Positions 18,705-26,960 of a stretch of 48,426 nt of DNA are shown one piece after another. Made by a program: the position numbers and the translations under genes. The notes under the pieces are model-generated. The model was not told the origin of the DNA, ran no database searches, and saw only the letters and a program-made list of their open reading frames with translations. The stretch comes from Meiothermus hypogaeus (lineage in GTDB: Bacteria; Deinococcota; Deinococci; Deinococcales; Thermaceae), in contig NZ_QWKY01000021.1 of assembly GCF_003574035.1 (NCBI RefSeq), positions 1 to 48,426 of the forward strand. Reading direction: 5' to 3'. How positions within the stretch are numbered: the stretch's first letter is position 1; every line of letters begins with the position of its first letter.

Positions 18705-18940
18705 ATACCAGATTCGGTTAGTTCGTCACCAAAGGGTGACGAACTACCCCGACCGAAGTTATCCGCTTAGCGGAGGGCGATACCGCCCCTTGGAAGGGAG
18801 ACGCTTTCTTCGCCGACCGACAGTGAAGGGCCATCGGCCCCCGGCTAGCGCCGGTACTCAAGGGAGGGGTGTGCTCCAGGATTCAAAAAGACAGCCTCTG
18901 GTGTTTTTGGTTTTGTAAACTGTCTTTTTGAATCCGGTAT
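18705..18940 (+). repeat. MITE-like palindromic element, copy 3 (236 bp)
   Basis: As copy 2 but with a single 38-bp unit (18755-18792), which accounts exactly for the 38-bp length difference. The small dyad in the unit is TCCGC-tta-GCGGA here, a change confined to the loop. It fills the gap between convergent glnS and the sorbosone-dehydrogenase-like gene, and its last base is also the last base of that gene's TAA stop. It may serve as a transcription barrier. Confidence 0.92.
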
Positions 18941-20145
18941 TATTTGCCCCGGTACCAGATCCGATAAACCCGCCCCCCCTTGGCGTCGGAGACATACATC
19001 GCGCCATCGGAGCCAACCACCAGCCCCACCGGGCGGCCCCAGGCATCCCGGCACATCTGCCCTGGCTCCCGCCAGCCGGTGGCAAACACTTCGGAGCGCA
19101 CCGGAAGGTCGTTTTGAATGATGAAGCGTTCAATTTTGCAGTCGCGGTACTGCTCTGGGTTTTGCACCCCTAGCGAGCCGTGGTAGGCGATGTACAGGCT
19201 TTGGCGGTACTCCAGGGGAAATTGGCTGCCACCCCAGGCCATGCCCAACGGGGCCGAGTGGGCCGGGGCCGTAAATAGCGCCGGAACCGCCTTGCGGCAG
19301 TCGAAGCCATCGGTGCGGGGGTCGGGCACCTCGCTACGCTCGGCCTTGAGATTCAGGCCCAGCCCGGGCGTATAGCAGTAGGGCCAGCCATGAAAGCCCC
19401 CTGGCTGCACCGCCACAATCACCTCTTCGGGGGGCAGGTTGTCGCCCAGGTGATCGGTGCCGTTGTGGGTGGCCCAGAGCGCTCCCCTACCCGTCCAAGT
19501 AAAGTCTACGCTGTTCTTGAGCCCTTCGGCCCAGACCACCCGGCGGCGGGGGTCGGGGTCACGCGCAAAGGGGTTGTCCTGGGGTACGCTACCGTCGGGG
19601 TTGTAGCGCAAAATGGCCGCCCGGCGGGGGTCGCGCTCGGGGCCAAAGTTGGTCTCCGAGCCCACCGACACGTACAGCTTGCCATCCGGGCCAAAGTGCA
19701 GGGTGCGGGTGAAGTGCCCGGAAGGGCCCGGAATATCGGCAACGACAGTTTCGCGCTGCCAGGTAGCTCCTTTTTGTTGCATGCGAATGACCGCGTTGCT
19801 CAAAGCCACATAAAGCCAGCCCTGGTGCCACTCCAATCCATGGGGTAGCTCGAGGTGCTCTGCCAGCACCTCTACGCCATCGGCCCGACCATCGCGGTTG
19901 CGGTCGGGCAACCGTACCACCTGGCCTCCGTACATCAGGGTCAGGTAGAGGTGCCCATCGGGCCCCACCGTCATCATGCGGGGGGCACCCTCAAAGCCTT
20001 CGGCAAAAATCTGGATGGCAAACCCTGGGGACAGCCGAATGCGCCGGGCTGCTTCGTCAGTTACAGGCTCTGGCTTGGCAGCAAAAAACACGCCACAGGC
20101 CGCTGCCAGTACTATCGCCAGGCCTAGCCGATGCAAGGGGGTCAT
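18940..20145 (-). CDS. Secreted glucose/sorbosone dehydrogenase-like beta-propeller protein
   Basis: 401 residues with a signal peptide (LAIVLAAACGVFFAAKP). It belongs to the sorbosone/soluble glucose dehydrogenase-like propellers: RIRLSPGFAIQIFAEG, PRMMTVGPDGHLYLT, LYVSVGSETNFG, VWAEGLKNSVDFTW and GGFHGWPYCY are typical of the PQQ-type or NHL-like blades. Oxidation of an aldose outside the membrane is possible, but many relatives are untested. The stop codon coincides with the end of repeat copy 3, so the original 3' flank has been replaced by the element. No clear SD precedes ATG 20145. Confidence 0.8.
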   Translation of the reverse strand: MTPLHRLGLAIVLAAACGVFFAAKPEPVTDEAARRIRLSPGFAIQIFAEGFEGAPRMMTVGPDGHLYLTLMYGGQVVRLPDRNRDGRADGVEVLAEHLELPHGLEWHQGWLYVALSNAVIRMQQKGATWQRETVVADIPGPSGHFTRTLHFGPDGKLYVSVGSETNFGPERDPRRAAILRYNPDGSVPQDNPFARDPDPRRRVVWAEGLKNSVDFTWTGRGALWATHNGTDHLGDNLPPEEVIVAVQPGGFHGWPYCYTPGLGLNLKAERSEVPDPRTDGFDCRKAVPALFTAPAHSAPLGMAWGGSQFPLEYRQSLYIAYHGSLGVQNPEQYRDCKIERFIIQNDLPVRSEVFATGWREPGQMCRDAWGRPVGLVVGSDGAMYVSDAKGGRVYRIWYRGK

Positions 20146-20284
20146 TTGAAGCTCAGGCTAGCAGAATTGCTGCCGGTTCGATTAGCGCCAGATGATGGTT
20201 CAAACTCCACCGAATAGCCGACCTCGAGTATTTGAGAAAATTGTATTTATCTCATGTTTTCACTGCTACACTAAATGCGTAATC

Positions 20285-20307
20285 GTCTTGGAATTATGAA
20301 ACAAGAC
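20285..20307. promoter_or_regulatory. Dyad upstream of the HlyIII-like gene
   Basis: GTCTTG, 11 nt, CAAGAC: a perfect 6-bp dyad ending 14 bp before ATG 20322. It could be a repressor or activator site or a weak leader hairpin; no regulator is identified. Confidence 0.25.
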
Positions 20308-20321
20308 AATCTTCCCCAGTT

Positions 20322-20981
20322 ATGAAAAACCGCTTTCGTCTTTCTTCCACCACTACGGTTCGTGAGCCGTTTAATACCTTTTCCCACGCAGCGGGTGCAG
20401 TGCTCGGCCTGGTTGGCATGGTTGCCTTGTTGTTTTTCACCCAGGGCAACGCCGCCAAAATCGTGGGGGCGCTGGTATTTGGCCTGACCATGATCCTGAT
20501 GTACACCTCCTCCGCGCTCTACCACGCCCTGCGGGTCTCGGAGCGGGCCTTGTTGTGGTTGCGCAAGCTCGACCACGCGGCCATTTTTTTATTCATCGCC
20601 GGAACCTATACCCCGGTGCTGTTGCAAGCCATGGAGCCCGCTTGGCGGCCCTGGGCCCTGGGCCTGGTCTGGGGCCTGGCGTCGCTGGGGGTGGGCCTCA
20701 AGCTGGTCACGCTCAAGGCCCCGCGCTGGCTTTATACCGCGACCTACCTGGGCATGGGCTGGCTCTCGGTCTTTTTGCTGCCCAAGCTGGCCCTGAACCC
20801 CCTCGCGCTGGGCTTCCTGATTGCGGGCGGGGTGGCCTACAGCTTGGGGGCCGTGGTCTATGCCGCCAAATGGCCCAACCTGCTGCCCCGGCTGGTGGGT
20901 TTTCATGGCCTCTGGCACGTGTTTGTGCTATTGGGCAGTGCGGGCATGTATTTTGCTGTGCTGTCGCTGTATATAGCCTGA
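20322..20981 (+). CDS. Haemolysin III / PAQR-family membrane protein
   Basis: 219 residues with seven predicted membrane segments. The HlyIII/PAQR signatures are present: PFNTFSHAAGA, YTSSALYHAL, LRKLDHAAIFLFIAGTYTP and GFHGLWHVFVLLG, the His/Asp/Ser set believed to bind a metal as in the ceramidase-like PAQR superfamily. Bacterial members are linked to membrane-fluidity control more than to haemolysis. It stands alone, with the sorbosone-dehydrogenase-like gene divergent upstream and a strong terminator downstream. The gap 20146-20321 holds no gene. Confidence 0.88.
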   Translation: MKNRFRLSSTTTVREPFNTFSHAAGAVLGLVGMVALLFFTQGNAAKIVGALVFGLTMILMYTSSALYHALRVSERALLWLRKLDHAAIFLFIAGTYTPVLLQAMEPAWRPWALGLVWGLASLGVGLKLVTLKAPRWLYTATYLGMGWLSVFLLPKLALNPLALGFLIAGGVAYSLGAVVYAAKWPNLLPRLVGFHGLWHVFVLLGSAGMYFAVLSLYIA

Positions 20982-21019
20982 GGCCTACAGCCGATAGCCC
21001 ATAGCCAAGGCCCAAATCA

Positions 21020-21042
21020 CCCCGCATTCTGCGGGGTTTTTT
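21020..21042 (+). terminator. Terminator after the HlyIII-like gene
   Basis: CCCCGCA-TTC-TGCGGGG followed by six T: a compact rho-independent terminator 38 bp after the stop. Confidence 0.85.
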
Positions 21043-21302
21043 GTACGGGTATTAGGGCGCGACGGGCGGAATGTTGAGCCGCTACCGCAGGAGAGCTAAG
21101 GGTAACCCAACGTAAATCTGCCCTCGACGGTCTGCATACAGATGAGCGTTATGCTCGGGGGTTAAGCCGAGTTTCAAAACGGATCGGTACCTTTATGTCT
21201 AGAAAACCGCAGCCCAGAAAAACCCAGGCCAGGATAGCAGCCTTCCCTGATCCTGGCGCAGGATCGAGGCGTTAACAGTTTACGCACGCAGAAACAAGAA
21301 CG
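21043..21302. other. Non-coding gap without recognised content
   Basis: Between the HlyIII terminator and the terminator of the small minus-strand gene no convincing ORF, RNA gene or repeat family member was seen. Confidence 0.4.
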
Positions 21303-21321
21303 CCCCGGCCACAGGCCGGGG
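21303..21321 (-). terminator. Terminator of the small membrane protein gene
   Basis: CCCCGGCC-ACA-GGCCGGGG, a perfect 8-bp stem. On the minus strand it is followed by CGTTCTTGTTTC, moderately T-rich. It lies 23 bp after the stop at 21345. Confidence 0.6.
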
Positions 21322-21344
21322 GTCTGGGTGGGCTAGCCTGGAGC

Positions 21345-21554
21345 TCAAAAACTGATGTTGACTTGTCCGAGCTTACCCAGAATCAGCATCGAGGCTACCG
21401 TGGCGGCGGTGAGAATAATCAGCACCAGGGCCATGCCGATGTAGCGCAAGTCAGCCCCCTCGCTTTCGACCTCGAGGGTGCGGGGGCGCAGGGCCAGGTA
21501 CAAAAGCCAGGTGACCAGAATCGAACCGATGGTGAACAAGATGGCAAACAGCAC
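21345..21554 (-). CDS. Small two-helix membrane protein, unknown
   Basis: 69 residues: a hydrophobic helix (LFAILFTIGSILVTWLLYLAL), a short charged middle (RPRTLEVESEGADLRY), then a second hydrophobic helix (MALVLIILTAATVASMLIL). No family is recognised. The SD AGGAGGAG stands before GTG 21554, a good sign that it is translated. It lies 28 bp after the unknown gene at 21583-22161 on the same strand and ends in a terminator, so the two probably form an operon. The topology suggests both ends face one side of the membrane. Confidence 0.7.
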   Translation of the reverse strand: MLFAILFTIGSILVTWLLYLALRPRTLEVESEGADLRYIGMALVLIILTAATVASMLILGKLGQVNISF

Positions 21555-21582
21555 GTTTTTCTCCTCCTGTGGGCCTTGCGGG

Positions 21583-22161
21583 TTAGCGCATACGCCACAC
21601 CCGCAGCAGGGCCTCGAGATTCTTATCTAAGCCTACCAAACCCAGGCCATAGGTGGGTATACCCTGCTCCCAACCCACGGCCCCCACCCGGGGCCCCTCG
21701 ATGGTGGGCAGTGGAGCCGGAGCGGGGGCTTCCCAGGGGGCGTAGGCCCTTGGTTCGTAATAGCTAAACTCGGGGCGGAGCGCCACCTCGAGCTGCCGGG
21801 CCTCGCGCGGGTCATCCCAGGGCACCCACTCGCCCTCGGCCACTTCCTTGCGGCCAGGGTAGGCGATGCCTATTCCTTCACCCGAACACACCACCAGCGC
21901 CCGGCGGGGGTTGGCCCAGTGCAGGGCCCTTGCAAAGGGAACCATGTGGTCTTCGGAGACGTCGAGGCCCAGCACAATTCTTCCCTTGAAGCGTCTGGGT
22001 AGCTGGGGCACAACCTCTTCCACCATGGAGTTGCTCATCCACAGCAGCAGGGTATCGCCCCCATACGAGCCCTCGAGCCAGGCATAAAAGCTGCCAAACT
22101 CATCCACAAAGGTTCGGGTGCGTTCGGCCAGCAGGGATTCCAGCCAATCGGTGTGACGCAT
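21583..22161 (-). CDS. Protein of unknown function
   Basis: 192 residues, soluble, with no family recognised. Visible features are GGDTLLLWMSNSMVEEVVPQL, a strand-rich middle (GRIVLGLDVSEDHMVPFARALHW and RRALVVCSGEGIGIAYPGRKEV), and a Pro/Ala-rich linker (APWEAPAPAPLPTIEGP) before a short C-terminal segment (GIPTYGLGLVGLDKNLEALLRVW). Start ATG 22161 is chosen because longer readings run antisense into the acyl-CoA synthetase. It is divergent from that gene with only 52 bp between starts, and is followed by the small membrane protein gene. Confidence 0.6.
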   Translation of the reverse strand: MRHTDWLESLLAERTRTFVDEFGSFYAWLEGSYGGDTLLLWMSNSMVEEVVPQLPRRFKGRIVLGLDVSEDHMVPFARALHWANPRRALVVCSGEGIGIAYPGRKEVAEGEWVPWDDPREARQLEVALRPEFSYYEPRAYAPWEAPAPAPLPTIEGPRVGAVGWEQGIPTYGLGLVGLDKNLEALLRVWRMR

Positions 22162-22199
22162 GATGGTTTGCACAATAGCAGAATATCCCCCTTCAAAGG

Positions 22200-22205
22200 T
22201 ATATT
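22200..22205 (+). promoter_or_regulatory. -10 box of the acyl-CoA synthetase gene (leaderless type)
   Basis: TATATT with 8 nt to GTG 22214 and no SD. It supports this start over codons farther upstream, which lie in the divergent promoter region. Confidence 0.45.
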
Positions 22206-22213
22206 TGTCGCTG

Positions 22214-23785
22214 GTGGACAACCTGAGGTTTAATCCAGCCCCCAGGGCGGTGCTCGCCCAGCAGTTTCGCTGGGAAGTTCCGGCTTTGTATAACATTGCA
22301 GACGCCACCGTAAAAAAGGCGGCCCAACGAACGCCTGGTCGCATCGGCCTCGTCGAGCCGCAACTGGGGCGACAGACCACCTTCGCCGAGCTACACACCC
22401 TCTCGAGCCGCCTGGCCAACGTGCTACAGGCCCACGGTTTGCAGCCGGGCGACCGGGTAGGGCTTTTGATGGGGCAGTCGCTCGAGCTCGCCCTGGCCCA
22501 CCTGGCCGTCTACAAGACGGGGGCCATCACCCTGCCGCTCTCGGTGCTGTTTGGCGAGGATGCCCTGCTCTACCGCCTGGAGCACTCCGGGGCCCGCCTG
22601 CTGATTGCCGACCGGGGTACCCTGCAAGCCCTGAACACCAACCTGCCCGCAGAAATCGGTGTTATCTACCAGGATCAAGTTCTGGATTTGCTGCAAGCCG
22701 CTCAACCCAGCTTCGAGACCCACCCTACGCAGGCCGAAGATCCGGCCATCCTGATCTACACCTCCGGCACCACCGGCAAACCCAAGGGCGTGCTCCTGCC
22801 CCACCGCACGATTATTGGGCACCTGCCCGGCTTCCGGCTTTTTTGCAACTTTCCAGGTGAGGAAGCTCGCTACTGGTCGGCGGCAGACTGGGCCTGGATT
22901 GGGGGTTTGCTGAATGTGCTGCTCTGTGCCTGGGCCCACGGCTACACCGTGGTGGCCTACCGCACCCGGCGCTTCGACCCCGAGGAAGCCCTGCACCTGC
23001 TGCACGATCAGGGGGTCACGCACACCTTCCTCTTCCCCACCGCCCTCAAGCTGCTGCGGCAACTGGGCCGGGTCAAGGCTCCGCCCGCCCTACAAAGCAT
23101 CCACTCCGGGGGCGAACCCCTGGGCGCCGAGCTTCTGGCCTGGGTGCAGGAAAACCTGGGCCTGCCGGTCAACGAGTTCTACGGCCAGACCGAGGCCAAC
23201 CTGCTGGTCGGCAACTCCTACACCACCGACCCCATCCGCCCCGGTTCGATGGGCCTGCCCTACCCCGGGCACCGGGTCGAAATCATTGACGAAGCCGGCC
23301 AGCCCCTCCCCCCTGGGGAAGTGGGCGAAATTGCCCTGCGGACACCCGACCCGGTGGCCTTCCTGGGTTACTGGAACAACCCCCAGGCCACCCAGCAAAA
23401 GTACGTCGGCCCCTACCTGAAAACCGGCGACCTGGGCAGCAAAGACGAGGCAGGCTACCTGTGGTTCAAGGCCCGCGCCGACGACCTGATCAAGGCAGCC
23501 GGGTATCGCATCAGCCCCTTCGAGGTGGAGGAAGCCCTGTTGCACCACCCGGCGGTGGCCATGGTGGCGGTGGTGGGAATGCCCGATGCCGAACGCGGTC
23601 AGCGTGTTGTAGCCCATGTCAAGCTCTGCGAGGGGCAGTCCGGCTCTCCGGCCCTGACCCAGGCGCTGCAAGAGGAGGTGCGCCGGCGAGTAGGGCACCA
23701 TGCCTACCCCCGGGAGATTCACTTCGTGGACGAGCTACCCCTTACCACCACCGGCAAGATTCAGCGCTTCAAGCTCCGGGGGTAA
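22214..23785 (+). CDS. AMP-forming acyl-CoA synthetase (acetyl/medium-chain type)
   Basis: 523 residues of the adenylate-forming family. The P-loop ILIYTSGTTGKPKG lies near residue 180, YGQTEANLLVG is the A5 motif, YLKTGDLG is the A7 motif with the catalytic Asp, and IKAAGYRISPFEVEE is the hinge. The A10 lysine is in TTTGKIQR. The pattern WSAADWAWIGGLLNVLL is typical of acetyl-CoA/medium-chain acyl-CoA synthetases. It converts a carboxylic acid, ATP and CoA to acyl-CoA, AMP and PPi; the chain length is not determinable. GTG 22214 fits a leaderless promoter. The metallophosphoesterase gene begins 175 bp downstream. Confidence 0.87.
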   Translation: MDNLRFNPAPRAVLAQQFRWEVPALYNIADATVKKAAQRTPGRIGLVEPQLGRQTTFAELHTLSSRLANVLQAHGLQPGDRVGLLMGQSLELALAHLAVYKTGAITLPLSVLFGEDALLYRLEHSGARLLIADRGTLQALNTNLPAEIGVIYQDQVLDLLQAAQPSFETHPTQAEDPAILIYTSGTTGKPKGVLLPHRTIIGHLPGFRLFCNFPGEEARYWSAADWAWIGGLLNVLLCAWAHGYTVVAYRTRRFDPEEALHLLHDQGVTHTFLFPTALKLLRQLGRVKAPPALQSIHSGGEPLGAELLAWVQENLGLPVNEFYGQTEANLLVGNSYTTDPIRPGSMGLPYPGHRVEIIDEAGQPLPPGEVGEIALRTPDPVAFLGYWNNPQATQQKYVGPYLKTGDLGSKDEAGYLWFKARADDLIKAAGYRISPFEVEEALLHHPAVAMVAVVGMPDAERGQRVVAHVKLCEGQSGSPALTQALQEEVRRRVGHHAYPREIHFVDELPLTTTGKIQRFKLRG

Positions 23786-23945
23786 CCAGCCCCCTAAACA
23801 ACCCGGCTGGACACTTTCTTGTACATGCTTGAAATGGCCCGCCAAATCGGGAGGGGCTGCCGGCATAAAGTGCAAGGTTGAGAAAAGGGTTGTTCGACCT
23901 GGTAATTCCCTCCTGGTTTCACAACGCATTTCCACAAGGGCCAGG

Positions 23946-23951
23946 TATGAT
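23946..23951 (+). promoter_or_regulatory. -10 box of the metallophosphoesterase gene (leaderless type)
   Basis: TATGAT with 9 nt to GTG 23961; no SD is present. Confidence 0.4.
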
Positions 23952-23960
23952 GGGGGTGTT

Positions 23961-24734
23961 GTGCGCTACCTGATTGTGTCTGACCTTCATGGCAACTGGC
24001 CCGCCCTCGAGGCCGTCCTCAAGGAAGCCAGGGGCTACGACCAGGTACTCTTTCTGGGCGATGCGGTGGGCTACTACCCCGATGTCAACCGGGTACTGGA
24101 CTGGTTGCGCTCGGTAAACGCCAAGGGCGTAATGGGCAACCACGATATCTGGCTGCTGGAGATCAAATCCATGCAGATTGAAGGGCCGGTGCTGGAAATT
24201 TTGTCCTGGCAAGCCGAGCGCATCAGTCCCGAGAACCGCGAGTATCTGTCCAGGCTGCCCTGGACCGCAGAGGTCGAGGGTGCGCTGCTGGTCCACGGCA
24301 GTCCGCTGGACCCGCTGGCCTACCTGGAAGAGGTGGAGCAGGCCCGGGAGGTGTTCAACCGTGTGAGCCACCGCTGGATTTTCCACGGGCACACCCACCT
24401 GGCCGGTAGCTACCTGAGCCTGGAAAGCACCACCGTGCGCGGCCAAGCCACCACCGCCGATGTCAGCACCCCCCAGGGGCGCTGGGTGCGATACCAGCGC
24501 TACGCCAACGGCGGCGAACTGATCGTTGCGCCCAAGGCCAGGGCCATCATCAACCCCGGCTCCACCGGCCAGCCGCGGGATGGCGTGACCGGAGCGGCCT
24601 ACGCCATCTGGGATCCCGAAGAAGACACTGTGGAGTTCTTCCGCGCCAAGTACAACCTCGAGCACGTGCTTGCACGCCTGCACCACGAGCAGTTCCCCAT
24701 GTGGCTCTACGAGCGGCTGGTGCTGGGAAAGTAG
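23961..24734 (+). CDS. Calcineurin-like metallophosphoesterase
   Basis: 257 residues with the full dimetal phosphoesterase motif series: SDLHGNWPAL (D-x-H), LGDAVGYYP (GD), VMGNHD (GNHD), LLVHGSP and IFHGHTHLAG (GHxH). NPGSTGQPRDG is typical of the YfcE/Deinococcus DR1281-like group of phosphodiesterases and protein phosphatases. Its substrate is unknown. GTG 23961 lies 9 nt from a TATGAT box and places RYLIVSDLHGN at the N-terminus, as usual for the family. Longer readings include low-complexity sequence from the end of the previous gene. Confidence 0.87.
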   Translation: MRYLIVSDLHGNWPALEAVLKEARGYDQVLFLGDAVGYYPDVNRVLDWLRSVNAKGVMGNHDIWLLEIKSMQIEGPVLEILSWQAERISPENREYLSRLPWTAEVEGALLVHGSPLDPLAYLEEVEQAREVFNRVSHRWIFHGHTHLAGSYLSLESTTVRGQATTADVSTPQGRWVRYQRYANGGELIVAPKARAIINPGSTGQPRDGVTGAAYAIWDPEEDTVEFFRAKYNLEHVLARLHHEQFPMWLYERLVLGK

Positions 24735-24867
24735 CGGAAAAGAGCCTCGGAAACTTTATCGCAACAAGGCCAGCTCAAAGCCGAAGGCCGAAAGCAACTG
24801 CAAGATGATGGTCTGACCAGTCCACAGGCATACCGATACTACTTTTTATCTTCTTAGACAAACAGCC

Positions 24868-25746
24868 ATGCAAATCCTCGGCCATCAAAGAATTCTCGAG
24901 CTATTGCCCAGGCTGCAGGCGCAAACCTTGCTCTTTACCGGCCCGGAAGGGGTGGGGCGCCGGACGGTGGCGAGGTGGTTTGCCGCGGGGCTCAACTGCG
25001 AAGGGGGGTTTCCGCCCTGTGGTTGCTGTGCCTCTTGCCGCCTCGAGCCCCACGCCGACTACCTGGAAATTGCCCCCCAGACCGAGACCAAGACCGGCAG
25101 AAAAGCCCGCCTTCTGCAAATCCGCCTCGAGCAAATTGCGCCCCGCGAGGGCAGCGAGGAAACCAACTTGCTGGACTGGATCGCCACCTACCCCCGCTTC
25201 AAGACCAAGGTCGCGGTCATTGATGGGGCGCACTGGCTGGGGGAGTCTGCCGCCAATGCCCTGCTGAAGGTGCTGGAAGAGCCCCCGGCTTTTGCTCGGC
25301 TGATTCTGGTGGCCCCCAGCCGCGAGCTGGTGCTGCCCACCCTGGCCAGCCGGAGCCTCGAGGTCGGTTTCTCCCCTTTGCCCGAGGCCGAGCTTCGCAC
25401 CCTGACCACCGACCCCGAGGTACTGGCCTTTGCTCAGGGGTCGCCGGGTAGAGTGCGCTGGGCTCTGGAGCATCCCGCCGAGTTTGCCCGGCTAGAAAGC
25501 CGCGTCCAGGGGGTACTGGAAGCCTTGCGGGCCGGGCCTGCCCCCACCTTAGAGGCCCTGAAGCTTCTACTGGAGACGGACGACGCCCTCCCCTACCTGG
25601 GGCGGCGGTTGGGACAGCTTCAAATGGAAAGCCCGGCCTACAAAGAGGCCCTCGAGGCTCTAAGTCGCGCCCAGGACGCCCTTTCCGCTTATGTAAGTGA
25701 GGATCTGGTCCAGACCTGGCTGGCCCTCAAGCTGGCGCGGCTCTAG
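24868..25746 (+). CDS. holB: DNA polymerase III subunit delta' (clamp loader)
   Basis: 292 residues of the clamp-loader AAA+ fold. The P-loop is degenerate (GPEGVGRRT, no lysine), as expected for delta', which does not hydrolyse ATP. A zinc finger follows (cysteines in NCEGGFPPCGCCASC). KTKVAVIDGAHWLGESAANALLKVLEEPP is the conserved sensor/Walker B-like segment, and SRSLEVGF includes the usual arginine region. It works with the gamma/tau and delta subunits to load the beta clamp at replication forks. ricT follows about 110 bp later, a neighbourhood also known from Firmicutes. Confidence 0.9.
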   Translation: MQILGHQRILELLPRLQAQTLLFTGPEGVGRRTVARWFAAGLNCEGGFPPCGCCASCRLEPHADYLEIAPQTETKTGRKARLLQIRLEQIAPREGSEETNLLDWIATYPRFKTKVAVIDGAHWLGESAANALLKVLEEPPAFARLILVAPSRELVLPTLASRSLEVGFSPLPEAELRTLTTDPEVLAFAQGSPGRVRWALEHPAEFARLESRVQGVLEALRAGPAPTLEALKLLLETDDALPYLGRRLGQLQMESPAYKEALEALSRAQDALSAYVSEDLVQTWLALKLARL

Positions 25747-25749
25747 ATT

Positions 25750-25776
25750 TCTAGAGTCAATCTGCTTTACTCTAGA
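25750..25776. promoter_or_regulatory. Dyad between holB and ricT
   Basis: TCTAGAGT, 11 nt, ACTCTAGA: a perfect 8-bp dyad starting 4 bp after the holB stop. The lack of a T-run makes a terminator uncertain; it may be a processing or operator site. Confidence 0.3.
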
Positions 25777-25854
25777 CTCGGATTGCATGCGCTGTGTAAT
25801 CCGTCTCGTGACGACTCACGGGCCACAGGCATCTGGCCCTTTTGGGAGGTTTTC

Positions 25855-26637
25855 ATGGAGTGTGTTGGCGTGCGATTCACGCATGGCCCCAAAATTTACG
25901 ACTACAAGTATAGCGACCTGCCCCCTCCGGTCGGTAGCTGGGTGGTGGTAAGAACCGCACGGGGGCTGGAACTTGCCAAGGTGCGCACTGAACCCCACCT
26001 GGGCAACGCTGTGGGCGAAGTGGTACGCGTTGCTACCCCGGAAGACCTGGATAACCACGCCCGCCTGAAAAGCCGCGGCGAAGAGGTACAGTGGTGGCTC
26101 AAAGCCCGCCTGCGCCGCGAGGGCATCCGGGCCAAAGTGCTGGGCTGCGAGTTCACCCTGGACGGCAACCACATCTCGGTGCACTACTCCGCCGAGGAGC
26201 GCATAGACCTGCGGCGCTGGGTCAACGAACTGAACAAGCTGGCGGGGGCTCGAGTGGAGTTCATCGCCCTGGGCCCCCGCGACCAGACCGCCTACCTGGG
26301 CACCCTGGGGGCCTGCGGAATGGAGTCATGCTGCTCGAGCTGGCTGCAGGACTTTGCCCAGGTCTCCATCAAGATGGCCCGCGACCAGCAGCTTCCCCTT
26401 TCCCCGGAAAAAATCTCTGGACCCTGCGGACGCCTGCTATGTTGCTTGCAGTACGAACACGAACACTACCAGGAGCTTCTGGCCGACCTGCCCCGCAAGA
26501 ATTCCAAAGCCTGTAGCATCCAGGGCACCTGCGGCAAGGTCGCCAAACTCAACCCCCTGGCCGGAACCGTGGATCTGATTACCGAGGAAGGCAGCTGGGT
26601 AACAGTTCACAAGAGTGAACTAAAGCAGGAGCGATAG
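25855..26637 (+). CDS. ricT: RicT/YaaT family PSP1-domain protein
   Basis: 260 residues of the PSP1/YaaT family. The N-terminal region ECVGVRFTHGPKIYDYKY and GSWVVVRTARGLELAKV lead into the PSP1 core, SVHYSAEERIDLRRWVNELNKL. The C-terminal half carries the conserved cysteines in GACGMESCCSSWL, GPCGRLLCCLQYE and IQGTCGKVAKLNPL. In Bacillus, RicT forms an Fe-S-containing complex with RicA and RicF that modulates RNase Y processing. That role here is by homology. SD GGGAGGT (25844-25850) fixes ATG 25855. It lies downstream of holB as in Bacillus. Confidence 0.88.
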   Translation: MECVGVRFTHGPKIYDYKYSDLPPPVGSWVVVRTARGLELAKVRTEPHLGNAVGEVVRVATPEDLDNHARLKSRGEEVQWWLKARLRREGIRAKVLGCEFTLDGNHISVHYSAEERIDLRRWVNELNKLAGARVEFIALGPRDQTAYLGTLGACGMESCCSSWLQDFAQVSIKMARDQQLPLSPEKISGPCGRLLCCLQYEHEHYQELLADLPRKNSKACSIQGTCGKVAKLNPLAGTVDLITEEGSWVTVHKSELKQER

Positions 26638-26806
26638 AACCTTCTGCAATTTCTTCAGGCTGGCTGGAAATGTGCCCAGCCGCCGATTTACCTGGACAGA
26701 CAGACTTAGCCCAAGACGCCAACCCAGCAGGTCGTATCTTGAAATCCCGATGCTCTGCTAGACTTGGTTCGACCATGCCCGCTACAACAGGCTCACGCAA
26801 CCCATG

Positions 26807-26933
26807 ATACCGGATTCAAAAAGACAGCTTACAAAACCAAAAACCCCAGAGGTTGTCTTTTTGAATCCTAGAGCACTCCCTTCGCTCGGGTTGATTCGTT
26901 ACCGAACGGTAGCGAATCAACCGAATCTGGTAT
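26807..26933 (-). repeat. MITE-like palindromic element, copy 4 (short form, inverted, 127 bp)
   Basis: The same length and layout as copy 1 but in the opposite orientation, with ends ATACCGGATTC and GAATCTGGTAT. Its first hairpin differs from the other copies at several stem positions, and most changes are matched on the opposite arm (GGTTGATTCG with CGAATCAACC). It lies between ricT and the membrane protein gene at 26961. The 169 bp between ricT and the element hold no gene. Confidence 0.9.
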
Positions 26934-26960
26934 CACCTAGCGAGTGGCTGGAGGTGTAGG

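Noticed and set aside
26774-26806. Ten-codon ORF with a TAGACT box, ending at repeat copy 4
   Set aside because: It is too short to support. It could be the cut-off start of a gene, but no continuation is seen on the far side of the element.
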